5,339 nucleotides of DNA from Pseudomonadota bacterium. GTDB taxonomy: Bacteria; Pseudomonadota; Alphaproteobacteria; Acetobacterales; Acetobacteraceae. The notes beneath the pieces are model-generated. The model saw nothing but the letters and a program-made list of their open reading frames with translations. It ran no database searches and was not told the DNA's origin. The DNA is taken from contig JAKAZJ010000183.1 of the NCBI GenBank assembly GCA_021826565.1, positions 1-5,339 of the forward strand, read 5' to 3'. The stretch's first letter is position 1, and the number at the start of each line of letters is the position of its first letter. This document shows, one piece after another, positions 1 through 5,339 of this stretch. Made by a program: the position numbers and the translations under genes.

Positions 1-377
1 TGGCGCGCGACCTGGCCGCCGCCTGCGGCTCGCTGGGCCATATCGCCGCGCTGCGCCGGCTGCGGGTGGGGCCGTTCGCCGAGGCCGACGCGATCCCACT
101 GGACAAGATCATCGGTTCGGACCATACGACGCCCGCTTCCCCGGAGCTTCTGCGTCCGGTCGCGACCGCGCTGGCCGACATCCCGGCGCTGGCCCTGACC
201 GAGGCAGAGGCGGTTCTGCTCACCAACGGCCAGGCGCTCAGCTTGGTGACGCTGATGGGTCGGATTCCCGGCGCTGCCGCCCCCGATGGGGGGTTGGTGC
301 GCGCGATGGCGGGGGGCCGTGTCGTCGGATTGGCCCGTCTGAAGGACGGTCTCTGCCAGCCCGAGCGGATTTTGTGA
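1..377 (+). CDS. truB: tRNA pseudouridine(55) synthase TruB, C-terminal part (5' end outside window)
   Basis: TruB isomerises U55 to pseudouridine in the T-loop of tRNAs in the cytoplasm. Only the last 124 codons are present (in frame from position 3, stop TGA 375-377), against roughly 310 residues for the family. The catalytic aspartate region therefore lies upstream of the window. The visible part begins in the late catalytic domain with the segment [15 protein letters not shown], matching the family pattern of a small hydrophobic stretch followed by LRR-x3-G-x-F. It continues through the segment [18 protein letters not shown], typical of alphaproteobacterial TruB, into a small PUA-like RNA-binding C-terminus ending QPERIL. 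Its stop lies 37 bases before rpsO, the classic truB-rpsO-pnp order, which supports the call. No terminator is visible in the gap, so co-transcription with rpsO is likely. The partial length is a window effect, not a truncation of the gene. Confidence 0.9.
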   Translation, partial: ARDLAAACGSLGHIAALRRLRVGPFAEADAIPLDKIIGSDHTTPASPELLRPVATALADIPALALTEAEAVLLTNGQALSLVTLMGRIPGAAAPDGGLVRAMAGGRVVGLARLKDGLCQPERIL

Positions 378-414
378 TCCCGGACACGCCACCCTTTTTG
401 CAGGAGTACCCCCG

Positions 415-684
415 ATGTCGATCACCGCGGAGCGCCGTACGGCGCTGATTTCCGAACACGCCACGGGTCCGGCCGATACCGGCAGCCCGGAAGTGCAGGT
501 GGCCCTGCTCACTGAGCGGATCACCAACCTCACCGATCATCTCAAGACCCACGCCAAGGATTTCCATTCTCGGCGCGGTCTGCTGATGCTGGTGGGACGT
601 CGGCGCCGGCTGCTCGATTACCTCAAGACCAAGGACACCCAGCGCTACCAGGGCCTGATCGGCCGGCTCGGTCTGCGCCGCTGA
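415..684 (+). CDS. rpsO: 30S ribosomal protein S15
   Basis: S15 is a primary 16S rRNA-binding protein that nucleates assembly of the 30S platform and contributes to an intersubunit bridge. The protein is 89 aa, exactly the usual length. Conserved features are TGSPEVQ at residues 22-28, the signature pattern L39-x2-H42-L43-x5-D49-x2-S52-x3-L56, HSRRGLL at 51-57, and a basic tail with [10 protein letters not shown] near 62-71. The ATG at 415 follows a good Shine-Dalgarno AGGAG at 402-406 with 8 bases of spacing, and the N-terminus MSIT is typical. It lies between truB and pnp. In E. coli, S15 represses its own translation by binding its leader RNA. The leader here is only 37 bases and no equivalent pseudoknot could be recognised by eye. 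Confidence 0.97.
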   Translation: MSITAERRTALISEHATGPADTGSPEVQVALLTERITNLTDHLKTHAKDFHSRRGLLMLVGRRRRLLDYLKTKDTQRYQGLIGRLGLRR

Positions 685-739
685 TCGGTGGCCTGACTTT
701 TTCGGGTCCGACCCCACATAGGGGGCGACCCTGTCCGAC

Positions 740-762
740 CCTCGCGCCATAGGGGCGCGGGG
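740..762 (+). promoter_or_regulatory. Stem-loop 1 in the rpsO-pnp spacer
   Basis: CCTCGCGCC (740-748) pairs with GGCGCGGGG (754-762) around the loop ATAGG. This gives a nine-base-pair stem with one T-G wobble at 742/760. It is not followed by a T run, so it is not a standard intrinsic terminator. With stem-loop 2 only five bases downstream it forms a tandem structure in the probable pnp leader. A role in RNase III processing or 3'-end protection of rpsO mRNA is possible but inferred. Confidence 0.4.
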
Positions 763-767
763 CAACC

Positions 768-786
768 GCGGAGGCAGCGCCTCCGC
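768..786 (+). promoter_or_regulatory. Stem-loop 2 in the rpsO-pnp spacer
   Basis: GCGGAGGC (768-775) and GCCTCCGC (779-786) are perfect reverse complements separated by AGC. The eight-pair stem has seven G-C pairs, so the hairpin should be very stable. No T tract follows. It is the cleanest structure in the spacer and lies 209 bases upstream of the pnp start. It could act as an RNase-processing site, a transcript-end stabiliser for rpsO, or part of a small RNA. None of these can be decided from sequence alone. Confidence 0.45.
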
Positions 787-874
787 ACGCCGTGACCGCG
801 GCGGACCTCAACCGTCGATCCGGCTGCCCGAGAGCGTGGGAGCACGGACGGCGTTTCCGGCCGCATGGTTCGGG

Positions 875-893
875 CGCGCGCCTCAGGCGCGTG
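875..893 (+). promoter_or_regulatory. Stem-loop 3 in the rpsO-pnp spacer
   Basis: CGCGCGCC (875-882) pairs with GGCGCGTG (886-893) around the loop TCA. This gives eight pairs including one G-T wobble at 876/892. CGGG at 871-874 and CCCG at 897-900 could extend it across a small asymmetric bulge. It is GC-only apart from the wobble and has no T run after it. It lies about 100 bases before the pnp start codon, so it is probably in the 5' untranslated leader. Chance formation is plausible in DNA this GC-rich. Confidence 0.3.
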
Positions 894-984
894 GCCCCCG
901 TGCGACCCGAGACGCCGTACCCCGCGCCGCATTGGCCAGGATGGATCGCCCGGCTGCCCTCCGCCGATGCCACGCGCATCGACC

Positions 985-989
985 AAGGA
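985..989 (+). promoter_or_regulatory. Ribosome-binding site fixing the pnp start
   Basis: AAGGA at 985-989 sits six bases before the ATG at 996. This decides the start in favour of 996 over the longer open frame reaching back to about 792. The downstream translation opens with [11 protein letters not shown], as expected for PNPase, whereas the upstream extension has no family resemblance. Confidence 0.85.
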
Positions 990-995
990 TTGTGC

Positions 996-3143
996 ATGTT
1001 CAACTATTTCCGCAAGGAACTCGACTGGGGCGGGCGTAAGCTGGTCCTGGAGACCGGCAAGATCGCCCGTCAGGCGGATGGCGCGGTGCTGGCCAGCTAC
1101 GGTGAGACGATCGTGCTGTGCACCGCCGTCGGTGCCCGCACCGCGCGCGCGGGACAGGATTTCTTCCCGCTGACCGTGAACTACCAGGAGAAAGCCTTCG
1201 CCGCGGGCAAGATTCCCGGCGGCTTCTTCAAGCGTGAGGGCCGGCCGAGTGAGGCGGAGGTGCTGAAAAGCCGCCTGATCGACCGCCCGATCCGCCCGCT
1301 GTTCCCGCATGGCTTCCGCAACGAGGTGCAGGTGGTCGCCACCGTCCTCAGTCATGACATGGAGAACGATCCGGATATCGTGGCGCTGATCGGCTGCTCG
1401 GCGGCGCTGACCCTGTCGGGGATTCCGTTCTTCGGCCCGGTGGCGGCGGCGCGGGTGGGGTACCTGGACGGGCGGTACGTGCTGAACCCGACCGAGAAGC
1501 AGCTGGAAGACAGCGCGCTGGACCTGGTTCTGGCCGGCACCGCCGAGGGCGTGCTGATGGTGGAATCCGAAGCCAACGAACTGACCGAGGATGTGATGCT
1601 GGGCGCGGTGACCTTCGGGCACCAGGCGTTCCAGCCGGTGATCGCGGCGATCATCGAACTGGCCGAACGGGCGGCCAAGGAACCCTGGAATCTGCCGGAA
1701 GCATCCGAGGCCGAGAAGACGCTGTCGGCCCGCGTCGATGCGTTGGCGCGTTCCGGGATCGCCGCAGCCTACCAGGAGCGCGAGAAGCAGGCGCGCCATG
1801 CCGGGATCGACGCGGTCAAGAAAGCCGCGCTGGCCACGCTGACGGCCGAGGGTCTGGATGCCGAAAAGGCCAAGGGCGCCTTCAAGGAGCTGGAAGCCGA
1901 TATCGTTCGTAACGCGATCCTTGATACCGGAATCCGGATCGATGGGCGCGACACGCGCACGGTGCGCCCGATCGTGGCCGAAGTGGGCTTGCTGCCGCGC
2001 GCGCATGGCTCGGCCCTGTTCACTCGTGGTGAGACGCAGGCGCTGTGCGTGGCGACCCTGGGCACCGGGCAGGACGAGCAGGTCATCGACGCGCTTGAGG
2101 GCGATTACCGCGAGCATTTTATGCTGCACTATAATTTCCCTCCGTATTCGGTGGGGGAGACGGGGCGCATGGGATCTCCGGGCCGGCGCGAAGTGGGGCA
2201 TGGCAAGCTGGCCTGGCGAGCGATCCATCCGCTGCTGCCGGCGAAGGATCGGTTCCCGTACACCCTCCGGGTGGTGTCGGAGATCACCGAAAGCAACGGT
2301 TCGTCCTCCATGGCGACCGTCTGCGGCTCCTCGCTGGCGCTGATGGACGCGGGCGTGCCGCTGCTGCGGCCGGTGGCGGGCATCGCCATGGGGCTGATCA
2401 AGGAAGACCGGGCGTTCGCCGTGCTGTCCGACATCCTCGGCGACGAGGATCATCTGGGCGACATGGATTTCAAGGTCGCGGGCACCGAGAAGGGTGTCAC
2501 GTCGCTGCAGATGGACATCAAGATCACGTCCATCACGCCGGAGATCATGCGCATCGCGCTGGATCAGGCGAAGGATGGGCGGATGCACATCCTGGGTGAG
2601 ATGGCGCGCGCGCTCACCGGCGCGCGCGACGACGTCGCCGCGACCGCGCCGCGCATCACCGTGATCAACGTGCCGAAGGAGAAGATCCGCGAAGTGATCG
2701 GCACCGGCGGCAAGGTGATCCGCGAGATCGTCGAGCAGACGGGCTGCAAGATCGACATCGAGGATGACGGCACCATCAAGATCGCAGCCACCGAGCAGGA
2801 GCGCGCGCAGGCGGCGATCGATTGGATTCGCGGCATCGTGGCGGAACCGGAGATCGGTGCGATCTACAACGGCAAGGTGGTGAAAACCGCCGAGTTCGGC
2901 GCATTCGTGAACTTCCTGGGATCGCGCGATGGGCTGGTGCATGTCTCCGAGCTGCTGCCCGGGCGGGTGAACCGGACCACCGATGTCGTGAATGTGGGCG
3001 ACGCGGTGAAGGTGAAGGTGATCGGGTTCGACGACCGGGGCAAAGTGAAGCTGTCCATGCGCGTGGTCGATCAGGCGACCGGGGCGGATATCACCGATCA
3101 GGTCGGGCCGAAGGGCGGCGGGCGGGAGCGGGGGGCGGAGTAA
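996..3143 (+). CDS. pnp: Polyribonucleotide nucleotidyltransferase (polynucleotide phosphorylase, PNPase)
   Basis: PNPase degrades RNA 3' to 5' by phosphorolysis, releasing nucleoside diphosphates. It works as a trimer, often with RNase E in the degradosome, and can also add tails. The protein is 715 aa, the family's usual size. Domains in order are a first RNase PH core (about 10-145, with FFKREGR at 77-83), a helical linker domain (about 240-310), a catalytic second RNase PH core (about 320-540), a KH domain (about 552-612, GTGG loop at 569-572) and an S1 domain (about 621-691). Expected active-site residues are all present: R397/R398 in GRREVGHG, S436-S438 in NGSSSMA for phosphate binding, and D485, D491 and K493 in the [10 protein letters not shown] segment for metal. 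Each is one position below its E. coli counterpart as I recall the numbering. The C-terminal tail is short and Gly/Arg-rich. The gene lies 311 bases after rpsO, and the hairpin-rich leader suggests post-transcriptional control. Confidence 0.97.
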   Translation: MFNYFRKELDWGGRKLVLETGKIARQADGAVLASYGETIVLCTAVGARTARAGQDFFPLTVNYQEKAFAAGKIPGGFFKREGRPSEAEVLKSRLIDRPIRPLFPHGFRNEVQVVATVLSHDMENDPDIVALIGCSAALTLSGIPFFGPVAAARVGYLDGRYVLNPTEKQLEDSALDLVLAGTAEGVLMVESEANELTEDVMLGAVTFGHQAFQPVIAAIIELAERAAKEPWNLPEASEAEKTLSARVDALARSGIAAAYQEREKQARHAGIDAVKKAALATLTAEGLDAEKAKGAFKELEADIVRNAILDTGIRIDGRDTRTVRPIVAEVGLLPRAHGSALFTRGETQALCVATLGTGQDEQVIDALEGDYREHFMLHYNFPPYSVGETGRMGSPGRREVGHGKLAWRAIHPLLPAKDRFPYTLRVVSEITESNGSSSMATVCGSSLALMDAGVPLLRPVAGIAMGLIKEDRAFAVLSDILGDEDHLGDMDFKVAGTEKGVTSLQMDIKITSITPEIMRIALDQAKDGRMHILGEMARALTGARDDVAATAPRITVINVPKEKIREVIGTGGKVIREIVEQTGCKIDIEDDGTIKIAATEQERAQAAIDWIRGIVAEPEIGAIYNGKVVKTAEFGAFVNFLGSRDGLVHVSELLPGRVNRTTDVVNVGDAVKVKVIGFDDRGKVKLSMRVVDQATGADITDQVGPKGGGRERGAE

Positions 3144-3163
3144 GGGCGCAACCTCTCCCAGGT

Positions 3164-3204
3164 AACCGAGTCCTTTCCCCCGACGGGGGAGAGGGCCCTC
3201 GGTT
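3164..3204 (+). terminator. Long stem-loop after pnp; transcript end or palindromic repeat remnant
   Basis: TCCTTTCCCCC (3171-3181) pairs with GGGGGAGAGGG (3185-3195) around the loop GAC, giving eleven pairs with two T-G wobbles. Beyond a two-base bulge (3196-3197) the stem continues with AACCGAG (3164-3170) against CTCGGTT (3198-3204), seven perfect pairs. The 18-pair structure starts 20 bases after the pnp stop and is the strongest hairpin in the window. There is no T tract after it, so it is not a textbook intrinsic terminator. It could stabilise the pnp mRNA 3' end or act as a weak terminator. CTCTCCC...GGGAGAG palindromes are also common dispersed intergenic repeats in proteobacteria. 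Confidence 0.5.
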
Positions 3205-3309
3205 GCGGAGACCGACGGATTTCTCCTATGGAGGCGACCGGAGGGTGATCATGCCGATGACCGTTGCGACCGATTCCCGCCTGCGGCGAGATGGTCGAGG
3301 GAGCCGCCT

Positions 3310-4719
3310 ATGAAGCTGCTGAACGCCATCCGCATGGGCGGAGCGGACATCCTGCCGCTGGTCGAAGGCGGCAAGGGCGTCGCCATCTCCAATGGATTCT
3401 CCTCGGGCAACTGGGCCGCCGCGGGCGGGATCGGCACGTTCTCGGCGGTCAATGCCGATAGCTTCGATGCCGACGGCCGGCCCATCCCGCAACTGTATCA
3501 CGGCCGCACCCGCAGCGACCGGCACGAGGAACTGGTGGCCTACGCCATCCGCGGCGCGCTGACCCAGGCGCGGCGGGCGTACGATCTTGCGTCCGGCGCC
3601 GGGCGCATCCATGCCAACATCCTGTGGGAAATGGGCGCGGCCGAGCGCATCATCACCGAGGTGCTGGAGCAGGCGAAGGGCATCATCGCCGGCATTACCT
3701 GCGGCGCCGGGATGCCGTATCGCCTGTCCGACATCGCGGCGCGATTCGGCGTGTATTATTATCCGATCATCTCCTCGGCGCGCGCCTTCAACGCGCTGTG
3801 GAAGCGCGCCTACAGCAAGACCGCCGAGCTGTTGGGCGGCGTGGTGTACGAAGATCCGTGGCTGGCTGGCGGGCATAATGGCCTGTCCAATTCCGAGGAC
3901 CCGACCAGACCCGAGGATCCGTATCCGCGCGTCGCCGCCTTGCGCAAGGTGATGCGCGAATATGGGCTGCACGACACGCCGATCATCATGGCCGGCGGCG
4001 TCTGGTGGCTGGAGGAGTGGGAGGACTGGATCGACAACCCCGAACTGGGCCCGATCGCCTTCCAGTTCGGCACCCGCCCGCTGCTGACCCAGGAATCGCC
4101 GATCAGCGACGTGTGGAAGAAGCGCCTGCTGACCTTGAGCGCGGGGGATGTGTTCCTCAACCGATTCTCGCCCACCGGGTTCTATTCGTCGGCGGTGAAC
4201 AACGGCTTCATCCAGGAACTGCGCGACCGTAGCGACCGCCAGGTCGCCTATACCGCCGAGCCGATCGGCGAGCATGTGGCCGAATTCGGCGTGGGGCCGC
4301 GCAAGCGGATCGTGTATCTTACGCCGGCCGATCTGGAATGCGCCCGCGGCTGGGAAGCCCAAGGCTTCACCGAGGCGATGCGGACCCCGGATTCGTCACT
4401 GATCTTCGTGACCCCGGCAAAGGCGCGCGAGATCACCGCCGATCAGATCGCCTGCATGGGCTGCCTCAGCCAGTGCCGCTTCTCCAACTGGGCGCAGCAC
4501 GAGGCCGAGCACACCACCGGCAAGCGCCCCGATCCGCGCAGCTTCTGCATCCAGAAGACGTTGCAGGATATCGCCCATGACGATACGCCCGCGACCGTGG
4601 AACGCAATCTGATGTTCTCGGGCCATAACGGATTCCGCTTCGCGCGCGATCCGTTCTACTCGAACGGGTTCATCCCGACCGTCAAGCAGCTGTTCGAGCG
4701 GATTCTGACCGGCCGATAA
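3310..4719 (+). CDS. Nitronate monooxygenase / 2-nitropropane dioxygenase-type flavin oxidoreductase with cysteine-rich C-terminal extension
   Basis: This is a 469-aa protein whose core looks like the FMN-binding TIM barrel of the nitronate monooxygenase (NMO) family. Visible family features are a glycine-rich N-terminal segment (WAAAGGIGTFS), ITCGAGMPY at 128-137, GGHNG at 187-191 (equivalent to the family GGH-x-G carrying the histidine), AGGV at 228-231, and GTRPLLTQES at 254-263 (equivalent to GTRF-x2-T-x-ES). These would place FMN as in NMO. It is about 100 residues longer than ordinary family members. The extension carries C382, C385 and C389 (CMGCLSQC) plus C413, a possible metal or [4Fe-4S] site. 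No signal peptide or membrane segment is seen, so it should be cytoplasmic. The ATG follows GAGGGAG at 3297-3303 with six bases of spacing. It is probably co-transcribed with the sulfatase-like gene 14 bases downstream. The substrate is unknown, and nitronate oxidation itself is not established. Confidence 0.8.
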   Translation: MKLLNAIRMGGADILPLVEGGKGVAISNGFSSGNWAAAGGIGTFSAVNADSFDADGRPIPQLYHGRTRSDRHEELVAYAIRGALTQARRAYDLASGAGRIHANILWEMGAAERIITEVLEQAKGIIAGITCGAGMPYRLSDIAARFGVYYYPIISSARAFNALWKRAYSKTAELLGGVVYEDPWLAGGHNGLSNSEDPTRPEDPYPRVAALRKVMREYGLHDTPIIMAGGVWWLEEWEDWIDNPELGPIAFQFGTRPLLTQESPISDVWKKRLLTLSAGDVFLNRFSPTGFYSSAVNNGFIQELRDRSDRQVAYTAEPIGEHVAEFGVGPRKRIVYLTPADLECARGWEAQGFTEAMRTPDSSLIFVTPAKAREITADQIACMGCLSQCRFSNWAQHEAEHTTGKRPDPRSFCIQKTLQDIAHDDTPATVERNLMFSGHNGFRFARDPFYSNGFIPTVKQLFERILTGR

Positions 4720-4723
4720 GGAG
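4718..4723 (+). promoter_or_regulatory. Ribosome-binding site overlapping the upstream stop codon
   Basis: AAGGAG at 4718-4723 begins inside the TAA stop (4717-4719) of the flavin oxidoreductase gene and lies ten bases before the ATG at 4734. This arrangement indicates translation of the second gene from the same mRNA, probably with coupling, and supports the start at 4734. Confidence 0.7.
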
Positions 4724-4733
4724 CGCCATCGCG

Positions 4734-5339
4734 ATGGCCGCCAAGAACATCCTTTGGATCATGTGCGACCAGCTGCGCTTCGATTATCTCGGCTGCGCCG
4801 GACATCCGACGCTGCATACACCGAACATCGACGCATTGGCCGCGCGCGGGGTGCGCTTCACCCGCGCCTATGTGCAATCCCCGGTCTGCGGGCCGTCTCG
4901 GATGAGCTTCTATACCGGACGCTACATGCGCTCCCACGGGGCGAACTGGAACGGGTTTCCGTTGCGCGTGGGCGAACCGACCCTGGGCACGCATCTGGCG
5001 CCGCTTGGCGTGCGGACGGTGCTGGTGGGCAAGACCCATATGGCGGCGGACGCGGAAGGCCTGGCCCGGCTCGGGATCGATCCGAACTCCTCGCTCGGCA
5101 TCCGCGAATCGCAATGCGGGTTCGAGCCGTTCGAGCGCGACGACGGCCTGTTTCCCGCCCGGGGTAAGCGTGGCATGCCGGCCTATAATGAATATCTGCG
5201 CGCACTGGGCTACGACGGGGAAAGCCCGTGGGAGGACTGGGCCAACGCCGCGCAGGGGCCGAACGGGGAGGTGCTGAACGGCTGGTTGCTGGACCATTCC
5301 GACAAGCCGGCGCGTATCCCGGAGGAGCACTCCGAGACG
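4734..5339 (+). CDS. Sulfatase / phosphonate monoester hydrolase-type enzyme of the alkaline phosphatase superfamily, N-terminal part (runs off window)
   Basis: The first 202 codons of a hydrolase that would normally be about 450-550 aa; the frame is open to the window edge. It starts directly with the first core strand (KNILWIMCDQLRFD), where D12 and Q13 are expected metal ligands. The formylglycine motif C52-G-P-S-R56 follows, then TGR at 61-63. C52 should be converted to formylglycine by a maturation enzyme and act as nucleophile on a sulfate or phosphonate/phosphate ester. N73 aligns with an active-site asparagine of phosphonate monoester hydrolases. K100 and H102 (GKTH) match the sulfatase catalytic Lys/His. 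The segment DKPARIPEEHSET near 190-202 resembles DKPSRIPKEFSDS recalled from rhizobial phosphonate monoester hydrolase. No signal peptide is visible, so the enzyme is probably cytoplasmic. Substrate class is undecided: sulfate ester, phosphonate monoester or phosphodiester. It is likely in an operon with the flavin oxidoreductase gene. Confidence 0.88.
   Translation, partial: MAAKNILWIMCDQLRFDYLGCAGHPTLHTPNIDALAARGVRFTRAYVQSPVCGPSRMSFYTGRYMRSHGANWNGFPLRVGEPTLGTHLAPLGVRTVLVGKTHMAADAEGLARLGIDPNSSLGIRESQCGFEPFERDDGLFPARGKRGMPAYNEYLRALGYDGESPWEDWANAAQGPNGEVLNGWLLDHSDKPARIPEEHSET

Larger units (their letters stand above)
685..995 (+). other. rpsO-pnp spacer, non-coding, hairpin-rich
   Basis: These 311 bases carry no convincing gene on either strand. 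The frame of pnp stays open back to about 792, but the translation is Arg/Pro/Ala-rich and unlike any PNPase N-terminus. The spacer holds three compact stem-loops (740-762, 768-786, 875-893), a possible imperfect one at 704-731, a degenerate direct repeat (706-755) and the pnp ribosome-binding site (985-989). A short T run at 698-702 follows the rpsO stop but lacks a strong stem before it. In E. coli the corresponding spacer contains the pnp promoter, RNase III cleavage sites used in PNPase autoregulation, and the small RNA SraG. A comparable role here is inference. No clear -35/-10 promoter was found by eye. Confidence 0.7.

Noticed and set aside
685..703. An intrinsic terminator right after rpsO, based on the T run at 698-702
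   Set aside because: No stable GC-rich stem immediately precedes the T run. The weak GGCC/GGCC pairing across the rpsO 3' end is too far apart to count.
704..731. A fourth stem-loop in the rpsO-pnp spacer
   Set aside because: Pairing of 704-715 with 721-731 needs a bulge and an A-G mismatch. It is mentioned in the spacer entry but is too weak to list as its own element.
792..995. An N-terminal extension of pnp by 68 codons
   Set aside because: The extension is Arg/Pro-rich and matches no PNPase, and it would swallow the stem-loops. The ATG at 996 has a proper ribosome-binding site and gives the family-typical N-terminus.
645..2942. A very long open frame on the minus strand (765 codons) opposite pnp
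   Set aside because: Its translation is His/Arg/Asp-rich low-complexity protein with no family features. It lies opposite a fully convincing PNPase and reflects the absence of A/T-rich stop codons in GC-rich DNA.
3203..3232. A possible promoter before the flavin oxidoreductase gene: TTGCGG and TATGGA with an 18-base spacer
   Set aside because: Each box matches only about half of the sigma-70 consensus, and -35 overlap with the hairpin arm makes it doubtful. A promoter is expected somewhere in 3144-3309 but this one is not supported enough to annotate.
3226..4362. A 378-codon open frame on the minus strand opposite the flavin oxidoreductase gene
   Set aside because: It is rich in Arg, Gly, Ala and His without recognisable motifs. 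The plus strand encodes a coherent flavoenzyme over the same span, so this is a complementary-strand shadow.
4754..5167. A 137-codon plus-strand open frame overlapping the sulfatase-like gene in another frame
   Set aside because: The overlapping frame beginning at 4734 carries the clear sulfatase motifs and ribosome-binding site. The alternative frame gives Arg/Ala/Gly-rich sequence with no motif.

Overview
This is a GC-rich window in which every gene reads on the + strand. It most likely comes from an alphaproteobacterium of the Rhodospirillales, perhaps Acetobacteraceae. That placement rests on the remembered resemblance of the PNPase N-terminus ([17 protein letters not shown]) and of the TruB tail to proteins of that group, and on the conserved order truB-rpsO-pnp. 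No database search was possible.

Positions 1-3143 are a housekeeping RNA-processing and translation block. It holds the 3' end of truB (tRNA pseudouridine-55 synthase), a complete rpsO (ribosomal protein S15) and a complete pnp (polynucleotide phosphorylase, 715 aa from the start at 996). A 311-base non-coding spacer (685-995) separates rpsO from pnp. It contains three compact GC-rich stem-loops and a decayed direct repeat. In enterobacteria the equivalent spacer carries RNase III processing sites for PNPase autoregulation and the small RNA SraG, so these structures may be regulatory. This is inference.

Positions 3144-3309 are a boundary region with one strong stem-loop, either a transcript-end structure or a remnant of a dispersed palindromic repeat.

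Positions 3310-5339 look like a separate accessory metabolic operon. The first gene encodes a 469-aa flavoenzyme of the nitronate monooxygenase / 2-nitropropane dioxygenase type. Its long C-terminal extension carries a CX2CX3CX23C cysteine set resembling the [4Fe-4S] motif of 2,4-dienoyl-CoA reductase-type TIM-barrel flavoenzymes. Fourteen bases later starts a sulfatase / phosphonate monoester hydrolase-type enzyme with a formylglycine motif (C52-G-P-S-R), cut off by the window edge after 202 codons. The pairing of an ester hydrolase with a possibly Fe-S-bearing flavin oxidoreductase is the most interesting content here. It suggests a two-step breakdown pathway whose substrate cannot be read from the sequence.
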